Below are positions 24,343 through 33,042 of a stretch of DNA of 43,784 nt, in pieces. The translations under genes were made by a program, and so were the position numbers. Under the pieces are notes generated by a model. It did no database searches. It was not told the origin of the DNA and saw nothing but the letters and a program-made list of their open reading frames with translations. The DNA is from a virus. Positions within the stretch are counted from its first letter, which is position 1. Every line of letters begins with the position of its first letter. The DNA lies in the IMG/VR virus record IMGVR_UViG_3300009509_000092, positions 1 to 43,784 of that record. One strand, given 5' to 3'.

Positions 24343-25160
24343 TGGGCGTAGAACTTTTCAAGCGCGAGGCTAACCTGACGATCGCTCCTCTAAGTGGTGC
24401 AGAGGGGATCAAAATAAATGGCTTGCGTCTGCAATTTAAAGTGGAGAAGACCTCAACATCTGAGGGCAATAAGGCCAACGTCAAGATCTTTAACCTAGCT
24501 CCAAACACTCGAGATTGGATCCAGGTAAAAGATCAGGGGGCTGTACTGAATGCTGGCTATAAGGATCTTGTTCAACGCCTATTTGTAGGCACCATCAAAC
24601 GCCTTGAGCATAAGCGTGAGGGCGTGAACATACTGACCGAGATCGAGTGTAAGGATGGAGGGCTTGATCTTGAAGTCCCAGAATTTAGCAAGAGCTATTC
24701 TGCCGGTGTGCCAAAGCGAAGAATTATCGACGATATCATTGCAGCTATGCCGCATACAGGAAAGGGCAAGCTTTCATCGTCTGGTATTGCTGGAAGCATA
24801 TCATCAAAGATAAGTCTGACAGGGACCTGTAAGCGTGTACTTGACAAGCTGTCCCGCTCTTGGGTCTTCGAGTGGAGCGTTCAAGATGGCAACTTACAGA
24901 TCCTCGACGAAAACACAACCTCGACAACTTCAGCCTATGCAATTGTCCTACGTCCTGACTCTGGCCTGATAGGCGTACCTGTAAAGACAGATCGCGGCTG
25001 CAAGTTCAAGTCGCTGATGATACCGAGCATAGTACCTGGCTGCTATGTAACGATAGAGAGTGAGTTCCTGAAAGGAAGCTACAAAGCAGAGAGCGTGATT
25101 CACGAGGGAGATACTCATGGATCTGAATGGACCACGGAAGCAGAGGCGAGGAATATCTGA
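24342..25160 (+). CDS. Baseplate hub protein
   Basis: A 272-residue protein with the beta-barrel pattern typical of phage hub proteins: LRLQFKVEKTSTSEGNKANV and KIFNLAPNTRD at the start, then VLNAGYKD and FVGTIKRLEHKR. It lies between plug and spike. It would form the central hub below the tail tube. Confidence 0.75.
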   Translation: MGVELFKREANLTIAPLSGAEGIKINGLRLQFKVEKTSTSEGNKANVKIFNLAPNTRDWIQVKDQGAVLNAGYKDLVQRLFVGTIKRLEHKREGVNILTEIECKDGGLDLEVPEFSKSYSAGVPKRRIIDDIIAAMPHTGKGKLSSSGIAGSISSKISLTGTCKRVLDKLSRSWVFEWSVQDGNLQILDENTTSTTSAYAIVLRPDSGLIGVPVKTDRGCKFKSLMIPSIVPGCYVTIESEFLKGSYKAESVIHEGDTHGSEWTTEAEARNI

Positions 25161-25876
25161 TGCCATTGGGACTTCAAAACATAGGTGAACCGAACCTCAG
25201 TCAACTGGCCGAAGCAATCATTGATGGAGCTGCCGAAGACGTGAGAGTTGCCATGCCCGGAGTGGTTACCTCTGTAAATATGCGATCCTCTACGGTAAGT
25301 GTGCAGCCTGCTGTCAAAAGGAATGGTGCCGACAACTACGATCCAATTATTCCAGATGTCCCGCTTTGCTTTCCTCGATCTAGCACGGCTCGGCTGACTT
25401 TCCCGGTCAATGCTGGAGATAACGTACTGCTGGTTTTTTCAGACCGAAGCATCGAGGACTGGTTGAGAGCTGGAGGCTCTAAGGCTAGCGCGGGAGATGC
25501 CAGGATTCATGATATCACCGACGCATTTGCGATCCCCATGAGCATCGAGTCAATACCACTTGATAGACTGAGCGATCTCAGTCTCGAGCATGAAGGAGGA
25601 GAGGTGAGGATCGACTCAACTGGCAACACCGTGGTAGATGGGGTGATAACTGTCAAGTTGGGCGGTTCTGCAACTCAGCCAATCATGAAAGGAACGATCT
25701 TTAACACGGCTCATGGAATCATGTTGACTGCGATATCTACAGCATTCAATAGTCTTGCTAATGATCCAGCGTTGGCAACCCAAACAAAAACAGACTGCGG
25801 ATTGGCTGTCACCGCTATAGCGGCTTTCACCGCTGCTATAGCAACCTGGTTATCAGCAAAGGCTTTAACGGAATAA
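25160..25876 (+). CDS. Central baseplate spike (Gp138/gpV-like)
   Basis: A 238-residue protein from the ATG at 25160, which overlaps the hub stop; a longer frame to 25127 is less likely. MPGVVTSVNMRSSTVSVQPA and LTFPVNAGDNVLLVFSDRSI are typical of the Gp138/OB-fold domain of short central spikes. A C-terminal region with repeated beta segments (GEVRIDSTGNTVVDGVITVK) would form the membrane-piercing spike. Confidence 0.82.
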   Translation: MPLGLQNIGEPNLSQLAEAIIDGAAEDVRVAMPGVVTSVNMRSSTVSVQPAVKRNGADNYDPIIPDVPLCFPRSSTARLTFPVNAGDNVLLVFSDRSIEDWLRAGGSKASAGDARIHDITDAFAIPMSIESIPLDRLSDLSLEHEGGEVRIDSTGNTVVDGVITVKLGGSATQPIMKGTIFNTAHGIMLTAISTAFNSLANDPALATQTKTDCGLAVTAIAAFTAAIATWLSAKALTE

Positions 25877-26241
25877 TGTCATTAGATCTCAAATTAGCCG
25901 AAGCAACTCACGATCTAGACGTTGAAGCCAATGATCTAGCTCTTGTTGTCGGAGTTGATGAGGTAACGCAACGGCTAAGAGTAAGATTGAAACTATTCAG
26001 AGGTGAATGGTATCTCGACGAAAATGCAGGTGTACCATACTACGTCAACATCTTAACTCACTCGCCAAAGATGAGCCTGATTGAGGCTGTATTCAGAAAA
26101 GAGATCCTGTCATCTAGCGAGATAGAAGCCATCACCTATTGGTATATGAATTACAACAGAGTGACTCGGCAGTTCACCCTCGACTTTAAAGCCTCCTCAT
26201 CTGAAGGAGAGATCGAGGTCAGCGAGGTATTCCCACCATGA
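25876..26241 (+). CDS. Baseplate wedge protein (gp25/DUF2634-like)
   Basis: A 121-residue protein. DLALVVGVDEVTQRLRVRLK and FRGEWYLDENAGVPYYVNIL match gp25-like wedge proteins. Overlaps the spike gene by one base and baseplate J by four. It forms the wedge with baseplate J. Confidence 0.85.
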   Translation: MSLDLKLAEATHDLDVEANDLALVVGVDEVTQRLRVRLKLFRGEWYLDENAGVPYYVNILTHSPKMSLIEAVFRKEILSSSEIEAITYWYMNYNRVTRQFTLDFKASSSEGEIEVSEVFPP

Positions 26242-27686
26242 GCTATGGACTAACAGCGGAGGGCTTTGTAAGGAAGCACCTGGCTACAATTGAAGATGAT
26301 CTAAGGACTGCCATAAAAGCAGAATTCGGCGATGATACCAACTTCGAGCCTGACTCTGTATTTGGAAAGATAACCGGAGTCCTTTCCCAGCCGATAGCCG
26401 ATCTCTGGGAGCTGTTAGAGGAAGTTTATAATGCCTTCTATCCAGACACTTCGCAGGAGATCAGCCTTGACAATTGTTGCTCCATTGTTGGGGTCACTCG
26501 CCAGCCAGCGACGAAATCTGAAGTTACGGGAATTCTGACCGGGTTGAATGGAACAACGATTGCGGCAGATAGTATTGTTTCAACGGACGTTACAGAGAAT
26601 CAATTTTCACTGCAAGAAGAAATAACCCTGTCACCTACAGCAACCGTGGGCGTGGTTGTTTCAGTACAATCTCTGGCCACTGGGAATTATACTGTAACAA
26701 TTAACACCACTCCATTTACATACGCTGCAACTGTACCACCGGACGATCAGGACGATATAATTACCGCCTTGGTTGGGCTGATTAACGGAGGATCGGAGCC
26801 AGTATACGCGGCAGATCTTGGCAATCAAACATTCCTTGTGGCCGGACAAGACGCAGATTCCGATCAGATACCAGATGCGTTTGATGTAAGCCTGACATCT
26901 AATCTACAGTTTAACTATGTTAGCAATCTTGGAGCATTTGAAAGTGTTGACACTGGTCCGGTCACCGCCTATGCAGGAAAGCTCATAAACATAGTAACTC
27001 CAGTATCGGGATGGGTTGCGATAACTAACCCAATTGATGCAGAGCTAGGAGAGAACGAGGAAACTGACGCAGAGCTTAGGGCTCGGCGTGCTTATTCGCT
27101 TGCTGTGCCAGGTGCAGGAACGGTTGACTCAATAAGGTCTAACCTTCTCCAGGTCGCTGACGTTGACGAGGTACTGGTGATCGAGAATACAACCGATTCA
27201 ACTGTTGATGATATCCCCCCTCATGCCTTTGAGGCGGTTGTCAAAGACGGAGAAGATCAGGACATAGCTGATGACATCTGGGAACACAAGCCAGCCGGGA
27301 TCGCAACCTATGGCACCGAATCGGCGACTGTAACCGATAGTCAAGGTTTTGAACACTCGATTTACTTTTCTAGGCCAGACGAGCAGGATATGTGGATCAA
27401 GGTAGAGTATACAAAGCTGGCAGAAGAGGAGGGCGAGTTATTCCCCGATAATGGTGAAGATCTGATCGGGTCAACCGCGCTATTATGGGGTCTTGCTCAT
27501 GAGATAGGTAACGATGTTCTACCCCAAAGACTTTATGGTCCCATATTCAGCGCAGTAAGCGGGATCGAGAGCATGACAATATATGTGAAGCTCGACGGTG
27601 GAAGTTATCAGACAACACCTTACGAGATATCATTCAGAGAGCTGGCAGTCTTCGACTCTGGCAGAATTGAAGTGGTAGAGGTCTAG
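26238..27686 (+). CDS. Baseplate J-like wedge protein
   Basis: A 482-residue protein. The start (GFVRKHLATIEDDLRTAIKA) and GYGFY-like NAFYPDTSQEISLDNCCSIV are typical of baseplate J. The C-terminal half has ETDAELRARRAYSLAVPGAG and SNLLQVADVDEVLVIENTTD, the classic J core. Residues 139-222 contain an inserted module similar to one in the sheath. It joins the wedge to the fibres. Confidence 0.92.
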   Translation: MSYGLTAEGFVRKHLATIEDDLRTAIKAEFGDDTNFEPDSVFGKITGVLSQPIADLWELLEEVYNAFYPDTSQEISLDNCCSIVGVTRQPATKSEVTGILTGLNGTTIAADSIVSTDVTENQFSLQEEITLSPTATVGVVVSVQSLATGNYTVTINTTPFTYAATVPPDDQDDIITALVGLINGGSEPVYAADLGNQTFLVAGQDADSDQIPDAFDVSLTSNLQFNYVSNLGAFESVDTGPVTAYAGKLINIVTPVSGWVAITNPIDAELGENEETDAELRARRAYSLAVPGAGTVDSIRSNLLQVADVDEVLVIENTTDSTVDDIPPHAFEAVVKDGEDQDIADDIWEHKPAGIATYGTESATVTDSQGFEHSIYFSRPDEQDMWIKVEYTKLAEEEGELFPDNGEDLIGSTALLWGLAHEIGNDVLPQRLYGPIFSAVSGIESMTIYVKLDGGSYQTTPYEISFRELAVFDSGRIEVVEV

Positions 27687-27687
27687 C

Positions 27688-28599
27688 ATGGCAATAAAAG
27701 AATGGAGTACCGACTTCCCATCATCACAGGACGATCCGGTAACTGATAATCAGCCGACGCTGGTGAACGAGTCGGCAGAAGGCGCTGGAGATGGGGACGC
27801 CACAAGAGTCAGCCAATGGCATACACTGAGGGACAAGCTCGATGCTGCCTGCAAGATCCTTGGAGACGATGGAAGGCTACCAGCCGGATCTGTTCTGGAT
27901 ATCTTGAATAGCAATCAAGTCGATGCTGGTTTTATCCGCCTCAGAGAGCTGGTAAGTGATCCGACTAACGTAGCAAACAAGGGCTTTGTCTATTGCAAGG
28001 ACGATGGTTCAGGGAATACAGAGCTTTACTACGAAGATGAGGGCGGGAACGTCACGAAATTGACGCCTACACTAGATGACAACGCAATTCATGACAATGT
28101 GGCCGGTGAGATCAATTCTGTATCTTCAAAGGGAACACCGGTCAGCGGAGATCTTCTGCTGATCGAGGACAGCGCGGACAGTAATAACAAGAAAAAGATC
28201 ACCATCGGTAGCCTTCCTGCTGGTAGCGGAACGGTCGATCGCTTCCATATCCTCGGTGATGATACCCAATACACGGAGAGCGGCAGCTCCCCGGTAACAA
28301 AGATCAGCTTCAGAGACATTAACGACAGCGACAAAGCTGCGGCAACCTATCGGGCCGTGGTTACTTTGTGGTGCGCCAATGCTGGAGCAACAGCAACTTT
28401 GACTCTTAATATCGGTGGAAGCTCTAACACGGTAACCAGTACGGTAAACCCATCTGAAACAGACGGAGCGATCAAAAGTGTCGAGGTAAGCTCACCGGGG
28501 ACAGATCAGCGGTTGTCCTGTACCGTGCAACTTCATCGAAGTGCTGGCACTGGTGACGTTTATTTCAAGTACATTGACATCTATAAGCTGTTTACATAG
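27688..28599 (+). CDS. Tail fibre-like structural protein
   Basis: A 303-residue protein. The N-terminus (EWSTDFPSSQDDPVTDNQPT and VSQWHTLRDKLDAAC) resembles an N-terminal domain used by several phage tail proteins. The C-terminal half is a beta-rich domain (TYRAVVTLWCANAGATATLT, DVYFKYIDIYKLFT). It lies directly after baseplate J, consistent with an attachment fibre or fibre connector. Confidence 0.6.
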   Translation: MAIKEWSTDFPSSQDDPVTDNQPTLVNESAEGAGDGDATRVSQWHTLRDKLDAACKILGDDGRLPAGSVLDILNSNQVDAGFIRLRELVSDPTNVANKGFVYCKDDGSGNTELYYEDEGGNVTKLTPTLDDNAIHDNVAGEINSVSSKGTPVSGDLLLIEDSADSNNKKKITIGSLPAGSGTVDRFHILGDDTQYTESGSSPVTKISFRDINDSDKAAATYRAVVTLWCANAGATATLTLNIGGSSNTVTSTVNPSETDGAIKSVEVSSPGTDQRLSCTVQLHRSAGTGDVYFKYIDIYKLFT

Positions 28600-28606
28600 G
28601 TAAAGA

Positions 28607-29155
28607 ATGGCTTGGACAGCAACAGGCGGTGGAAGTCATGAAGGAGCTGATTGGATCATCTCATCTGGAACTTCCGTCGGCGGAACGCATACGAATGTCG
28701 GTATATTCAGAGTGAATAGCGGTATTACAGCAACCCTATCGACGGGGACAGAGTTCAGAGTAGATTGCGTTGAAGCTGATATTCAGGGAACGATCAGCGG
28801 TGACTCGAAAGGCCAAAGCCCTGGAGCTGGCGGTGGTGGAGGCACCGGAGGATCGACGTGTTGCACTGCAGGGACGGTGGGATCTCAAGGATCAATCGGT
28901 GGCGGTGGATCGTATGGAGGAGCCGGTGGATCGTATGGAGGAGCCGGTGGCGCGGGGCAATCTGGCGGCAGTGGTGGTGCGCAGTGGGGAACGCCTCCAG
29001 AGTTTGCAAGCTGCGCTGGTGGCAACGGCGGTGGTGGCTCAACCGCTGGGAGTACAGTAGGAACTAGCACAGGACTTGATCTTTCGAGGGGAGGAGGAGG
29101 AGGAGGAGGTTGTGGAGGCGGTGGCGGTGGCGGTCAATGTCCAGGAGGCGGATAA
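28607..29155 (+). CDS. Glycine-rich tail fibre, first part (frame interrupted)
   Basis: A 182-residue protein with a beta-rich N-terminus (FRVNSGITATLSTGTEFRVD) followed by long glycine-rich tracts, including two exact 21-bp repeats (28904-28945). Glycine-rich tips of this kind are receptor-binding domains in other phages. The frame ends at TAA 29153-29155 inside a glycine run, and the following frame continues the same type of sequence (see the next entry). The product may be one split fibre or two proteins. Confidence 0.65.
   Translation: MAWTATGGGSHEGADWIISSGTSVGGTHTNVGIFRVNSGITATLSTGTEFRVDCVEADIQGTISGDSKGQSPGAGGGGGTGGSTCCTAGTVGSQGSIGGGGSYGGAGGSYGGAGGAGQSGGSGGAQWGTPPEFASCAGGNGGGGSTAGSTVGTSTGLDLSRGGGGGGGCGGGGGGGQCPGGG
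28904..28945 (+). repeat. Direct 21-bp tandem repeat in the glycine-rich fibre
   Basis: Two exact copies of a 21-base unit beginning GGTGGATCGTATGG and ending GGAGCC. Each encodes seven residues (GGSYGGA). Such repeats can expand or contract without frame loss. Confidence 0.8.
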
Positions 29156-29156
29156 A

Positions 29157-29816
29157 ATGGGCGTAGGAGATAATGGGTCCACTGGATCCACCGGGGGATA
29201 TGGTGGAGGTTATGTTTGGATTTCTGCATCAAGAAAAATATCTATCACAGGGGAAATCGATTGTGATGGACAAGTCGGATATTCTGGCGGAAGCGGTGGA
29301 GGCAACGGTGAATATGGACAATACGGTGGTGGTGGTGGAGGAGGAGGAGCGGGTTCGGGCGGTGGTTCTGGCGGTGGCATTTTGCTTCAAGCTCCGAGCG
29401 TTAATTTTTCAGGAGCTACTTTATATGCAAGAGGAGCAGCAGGCGGCAATGGAGGCGACGGCGGGGATAGTGACGGTGACGTATGGCCAGCAAATGGCGG
29501 CAATGGGGGACCAGGAGGAGGCGGTGGAGGTGGTGGGAGGATAAAAATTCTACACGCTAGACCGCAATCAATTTATTTATCGGAAGGGACAACTTATGTG
29601 CTGGCCGGTAACGGCGGCTCTGGTGGTTCCGGCGGTTCCGGTGGCTCTGGATCTCCCCCTGACCCTGGAAGCCCAGGAGCTTCGGGTAATAACGGAACGG
29701 CGGGAACATATGCAAAAGGATCTGATGGAACATCGGAGGTAGCGTACAATCCCAGAATATCGTATCAAGAGGGCGGAACCTACTTGAAACGCAAACGAAA
29801 GAACTTGATGAACTGA
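29157..29816 (+). CDS. Glycine-rich tail fibre, second part
   Basis: A 219-residue protein started at the ATG at 29157, with AGGAGG eight bases upstream that itself encodes glycine in the previous frame. It reads YVWISASRKISITGEIDCDG, then long glycine runs, ILLQAPSVNFSGATLYARG and finally GRIKILHARPQS. Each beta unit resembles fibres with alternating glycine-rich loops and short sheets. It continues the domain begun in 28607-29155 but in the +1 frame. A shift at about 29150 would join them. Confidence 0.6.
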   Translation: MGVGDNGSTGSTGGYGGGYVWISASRKISITGEIDCDGQVGYSGGSGGGNGEYGQYGGGGGGGGAGSGGGSGGGILLQAPSVNFSGATLYARGAAGGNGGDGGDSDGDVWPANGGNGGPGGGGGGGGRIKILHARPQSIYLSEGTTYVLAGNGGSGGSGGSGGSGSPPDPGSPGASGNNGTAGTYAKGSDGTSEVAYNPRISYQEGGTYLKRKRKNLMN

Positions 29817-30493
29817 TGTCAATTGGCATATCTCAAATAGGGATCACGCAATGGGGGGAGGTTGATCTGTGCGGTGAGGTTACAGACCACCGCTCTAGGG
29901 TTCTAGATCTGCTGCCTTGTCAATTCGATAACAGTACCAAGCTGAGAGCCCTTATAGGTGCGATAGTAGGACCTCCCGGGTGCGGGACTTGGGGTCTTCA
30001 AGAGATCGAGTGTGTTGCTGAAGATGTTCTCGAAGATCGATGGCTGGACAGAGCAGGAGGAGCACAACTCGACGGTATTGGCGCAATTCTCGGGGAGCCG
30101 AGGGTATATGCTAACGATGATGATTATCGAGCAATTCTGGAGATGAAGATCCTGATCAATGTTTCAAAGGGCGAACCAGAAACGCTGATAGCCGTTGCAA
30201 ACATTGCGAGTGCTGGTGAATTTTCCCATCTGACGGAAAAGCCGGTTGCGGCACTTGTGATCTATTGTCTTGGAATAACCAGAACCATTCTGCTGACCAG
30301 GATTCAGCAGGCTGCTTCAGCCGGTGTTCATGTTTCTATAACTGCAACCCATACTGACGATCCTTTTGTATTCGGTAAGGATCGGGATGCAAGTGGAACA
30401 GAGCATGGATCTGAGCTACCATATGGACACGGATTCGGGGAGACAAACTGGCCGCTTGAGGGCGGCGACTTCTGTGATGTTTTTGTGGAGTAA
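29816..30493 (+). CDS. Baseplate/tail protein (DUF2612-like)
   Basis: A 225-residue protein. VTDHRSRVLDLLPCQFDNS and WLDRAGGAQLDGIGAILGEP with YRAILEMKILINVSKGEPET are the hallmark of DUF2612 tail proteins, which resemble baseplate gpI-type proteins connecting fibres. It lies between two fibre genes. The C-terminus is loop-rich and acidic. Confidence 0.82.
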   Translation: MSIGISQIGITQWGEVDLCGEVTDHRSRVLDLLPCQFDNSTKLRALIGAIVGPPGCGTWGLQEIECVAEDVLEDRWLDRAGGAQLDGIGAILGEPRVYANDDDYRAILEMKILINVSKGEPETLIAVANIASAGEFSHLTEKPVAALVIYCLGITRTILLTRIQQAASAGVHVSITATHTDDPFVFGKDRDASGTEHGSELPYGHGFGETNWPLEGGDFCDVFVE

Positions 30494-30497
30494 TTAG

Positions 30498-30806
30498 ATG
30501 GCAAAGCCGACTGTACTACCGGAATTCGCACTGCTCGACCAAGTTGACGGGGTCAGCGGTCAAAACAATGTGATCACCCCGCCGACTAATTGGAAAAATT
30601 ACGGGTGGAGCTACCAGGAAAAACCGCCAAGGAATTACATGAACTGGATCCATCGGCACACCTACAACTGGTGCAAGTGGGTCAACGATGTGATGGTAAG
30701 AGGACCGTCAATCAAGATCGCTGCAAGCGATGCTATGGCATTTTTCAAGGATGCAGCAGATTATGTTTGCGATGGTACCAACGACGAGGCGCAGATCTGC
30801 CCTTGA
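30498..30806 (+). CDS. Tail spike N-terminal part (frame interrupted)
   Basis: A 102-residue protein. It begins MAKPTVLPEFALLDQVDG and has YQEKPPRNYMNWIH, a recurrent N-terminal domain of phage tail spikes and fibres. It ends ADYVCDGTNDEAQI and then a TGA at 30804-30806, just where spikes continue into a beta-helix. The following frame continues in +1 with ALDAVGGG. It is one interrupted spike gene with the next entry, or the two are joined by frameshifting. Confidence 0.7.
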   Translation: MAKPTVLPEFALLDQVDGVSGQNNVITPPTNWKNYGWSYQEKPPRNYMNWIHRHTYNWCKWVNDVMVRGPSIKIAASDAMAFFKDAADYVCDGTNDEAQICP

Positions 30807-31758
30807 TGCAGTCGGGGGAGGAATGCTGCTTCTGAGCGAGGGAACCTTTGTAATCGAAGGTCCGGTGTCAGGCAGCGGTTTGAACGTCTTTGCCAACACC
30901 ACTGTAATGGGCATGGGGTGGAGTACCATCCTGCAAGTAAAGGCCAATGCCACAAGTAATTTTTATGTATTCCATATAAACGCTAATGAAGACAACGTGC
31001 AGATCAGGGATCTGGCTATAGACGGTAATACGTCTCAAAGTTCATACGGTCATGTTGGCATCTATATCGAGAACTCCGATAACTGCAAGGTAGAAAATTG
31101 TTACATTCACAGCATCAAAGATACAGCAGGGTCAATCAAGGGACATGGGATATACATTGATTCTTCCTGCTATCATACCACTGTGTCAGGCTGCTATTTG
31201 AAATCGAATTCGCAGCTTGGAATTTATGATTATGGGTATTATACAACAATTGGCAATTCGAGATTTGATGCAAACTACGGTGGAATCAATATCATTAACG
31301 ACTATGCAAGGATTATCAGTTGCATGATTACCGGTTCAAACACCAATGCTGGAGTTACAATAGGTGCCACAGCCGAATTTGTAAAGGTCATTGACAATGT
31401 AATAGCCTCGAATGAACGGCACGGAATAGATACGGCAGGAACATCGTGCTTGATCGAGGGTAACATGATCGACAACAACAATTTTAGTAATAGCACTTAT
31501 TCAAATATCAAGGTGACAAGTGGCGATTATCTGATGATCACAGGTAACACCATTCGTAGGGGGGTCTACGCCGATTATGGCATTGACATTGCCAGCTCTG
31601 GCCCACTTGATCCGCTGATATTTGGCAATGACTGCAAGAATGCTGGACACTCGGGGAACTTCAACGATCCGGGAACGCTGGCGAAAACGCTCCCGGAATA
31701 TATCTGGAATGGTTCAACTCATTCTCAAAACAATCTGAGCTTGGCAAATAGAGTATAA
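30799..31758 (+). CDS. Tail spike C-terminal beta-helix part
   Basis: Reading frame continuing the spike from 30799. It carries ALDAVGGGMLLLSEGTFVIE and then parallel beta-helix turns: VQIRDLAIDGNTSQSSYG, HVGIYIENSDNCKVENCYIH and similar repeats of G-I-x-I with N-x-I, up to about 31690. This is the pectate-lyase-like fold of receptor-binding or polysaccharide-degrading spikes. No start codon with a sound ribosome site is available for this frame. A catalytic pair cannot be assigned. Confidence 0.7.
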   Translation, partial: ALDAVGGGMLLLSEGTFVIEGPVSGSGLNVFANTTVMGMGWSTILQVKANATSNFYVFHINANEDNVQIRDLAIDGNTSQSSYGHVGIYIENSDNCKVENCYIHSIKDTAGSIKGHGIYIDSSCYHTTVSGCYLKSNSQLGIYDYGYYTTIGNSRFDANYGGINIINDYARIISCMITGSNTNAGVTIGATAEFVKVIDNVIASNERHGIDTAGTSCLIEGNMIDNNNFSNSTYSNIKVTSGDYLMITGNTIRRGVYADYGIDIASSGPLDPLIFGNDCKNAGHSGNFNDPGTLAKTLPEYIWNGSTHSQNNLSLANRV

Positions 31759-32246
31759 TGGCAAAGCATCACGGTACATTTATGGCAGCTTCAGGATCGT
31801 CTGGCGGTAGTGGCAGCGGAGGGGAACCGCCAAGAAAGAGAAAGCCGACAGGTCAGACCTCTCCCGCAGATGGAGCCCCGATCCCAATAGTGATGTCATC
31901 GGGTTTTTTCATCAAGCTGATAGGCATCATCCTTTTGCCGACTATTGCCGCCGTAGGTGCCGGGATATCGATGTACTATCGAGCCGATGCTCACATGCAG
32001 AGAATTGACATCCATCCCGACGCATCGCTGCTTGAGACAAAAAAAGACGCGCAGATCTCGAGGATAAAGATGCTCAGGGAGGTAAAAAGAACAGTCAAGC
32101 TAGAGATCCGCGAGGTCCAGGTTGACCAAAAAAAGAAGCTTGACGAGATCAGCGATGAGCTGAAACAGCAGCAGAAGGAAGGGATGCAAAAGATTTTACA
32201 GGAAGTGAGACAGACCAGGAGAACAGTAGACAGACTAGGAGAATAA
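31758..32246 (+). CDS. Membrane-anchored coiled-coil protein, spanin-like
   Basis: A 162-residue protein with a Ser/Gly-rich basic N-terminus (GEPPRKRKPTGQ), one membrane segment at about 48-72 (GFFIKLIGIILLPTIAAVGA) and a long coiled coil (KTVKLEIREVQVD-like heptads from about 90 to 160). An N-in segment followed by a long helix outside resembles the inner-membrane spanin subunit of Gram-negative phages. A lipoprotein gene is nearby. Could also be a structural or holin-associated protein. Starts on the spike stop codon. Confidence 0.5.
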   Translation: MAKHHGTFMAASGSSGGSGSGGEPPRKRKPTGQTSPADGAPIPIVMSSGFFIKLIGIILLPTIAAVGAGISMYYRADAHMQRIDIHPDASLLETKKDAQISRIKMLREVKRTVKLEIREVQVDQKKKLDEISDELKQQQKEGMQKILQEVRQTRRTVDRLGE

Positions 32247-32249
32247 AAA

Positions 32250-32480
32250 ATGGAAAATATAACAACGTGGTTGACTGCAAATTGGGAATGGATCGCCATA
32301 GCAATGGGGATCTTGATCCAGGTTCTACAGCTCGCGTCTAAGCACTGGAGCGAGCATCAGGGCTTTAAAAAGGCTCTGACTTTTCTAACAGAGATGTTGA
32401 GCATATTTACTAGCATCGGGGCAATTAACGGCAAGGCAGGAAAGCTAAAGCTTCCACTTCAGTCGGTGAGACCAAAATGA
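32250..32480 (+). CDS. Small membrane protein, possible holin
   Basis: A 76-residue protein with one hydrophobic segment (EWIAIAMGILIQVLQLA, about 13-29), a second less hydrophobic helix (FLTEMLSIFTSIGAI) and a basic tail. Size and position between the coiled-coil protein and a lipoprotein gene in the lysis cluster suit a holin. Overlaps the next gene by ATGA. Confidence 0.5.
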   Translation: MENITTWLTANWEWIAIAMGILIQVLQLASKHWSEHQGFKKALTFLTEMLSIFTSIGAINGKAGKLKLPLQSVRPK

Positions 32481-32875
32481 AAAAAACCGCGTGGACCTGG
32501 AAGGCCCTCGTTATCGGGGCCATGCTCGGATCTGGATGTGGGGGCTGGAAAGCTTCGGCAGCGGCAACGCTTGCCGCGACTCACGAAGCCGCAAAAGCAG
32601 CTAGCTCCATCGGAGAGCCTTTCTTCGATGAGCGTTGCTCTTCAAAAGCAGTTGCCTGCAAGGAGACAAAGGATCAGGCGTGTGAGCCCCTTAAAAAGTG
32701 TGCAGAGGAATTCAAGGAGTTCAATAAGGCTGTCAAGAGTGTTCATTCTCTGGTCGCTGCAACTCATATGCTCATCGCTCTCGATCTTAAAAACGAAGCT
32801 CTTTGGAGTGTAGCAAAGGCAGCAGCGGCGCTCAAGATAGTTTACGAGCTGGCCAGAAGATATGGAGTATTCTGA
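32477..32875 (+). CDS. Cysteine-rich lipoprotein in the lysis cluster
   Basis: A 132-residue protein. Signal sequence MKKTAWTWKALVIGAMLGSG ends in a lipobox (LGSG before C21), so lipidation at C21 is likely. The mature part has cysteines (CSSKAVACKETKDQACEPLK, then KKC) suggesting disulphides, plus alanine-rich helices. A lipoprotein beside lysis genes could be an outer-membrane spanin, although it is longer than typical ones. Coupled to both neighbours by overlaps. Confidence 0.55.
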   Translation: MKKTAWTWKALVIGAMLGSGCGGWKASAAATLAATHEAAKAASSIGEPFFDERCSSKAVACKETKDQACEPLKKCAEEFKEFNKAVKSVHSLVAATHMLIALDLKNEALWSVAKAAAALKIVYELARRYGVF

Positions 32876-33042
32876 TGGAAGCCATCATAGCGGCATCAAT
32901 AGGGGCTGCCACCAAATTGATCGAGTTGATCTTTCTTGGCTTCAAGGCTCCACACCTGACCCAGACTGACATAGAAAAAGAGATTAAGCGTATCGAAGAC
33001 AAGGAAAAAAAGCTGATCTCTAAGTGGTGGAGCATGATTTGA
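32875..33042 (+). CDS. Small membrane-associated protein
   Basis: A 55-residue protein from the ATG at 32875, which overlaps the lipoprotein stop codon. MEAIIAASIGAATKLIELIF is hydrophobic, followed by charged helices (DIEKEIKRIEDKEKKL). One or no membrane span. Likely a lysis accessory. Overlaps the transglycosylase start by one base. Confidence 0.5.
   Translation: MEAIIAASIGAATKLIELIFLGFKAPHLTQTDIEKEIKRIEDKEKKLISKWWSMI

Noticed and set aside
29090-29109. GGA trinucleotide run as a phase-variation switch
   Set aside because: Expansion in multiples of three does not change frame, and the frame change lies downstream near 29150.
29076-29156. Frame upstream of 29157 with glutamate run
   Set aside because: It is the out-of-frame reading of GGA repeats in the glycine-rich fibre, not an extra protein segment.
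30730-30798. Start of the spike C-terminal frame at 30730
   Set aside because: The text from there to 30798 does not look like protein of the family, lies in the first spike frame's region and lacks a ribosome site; the domain begins at about 30799.
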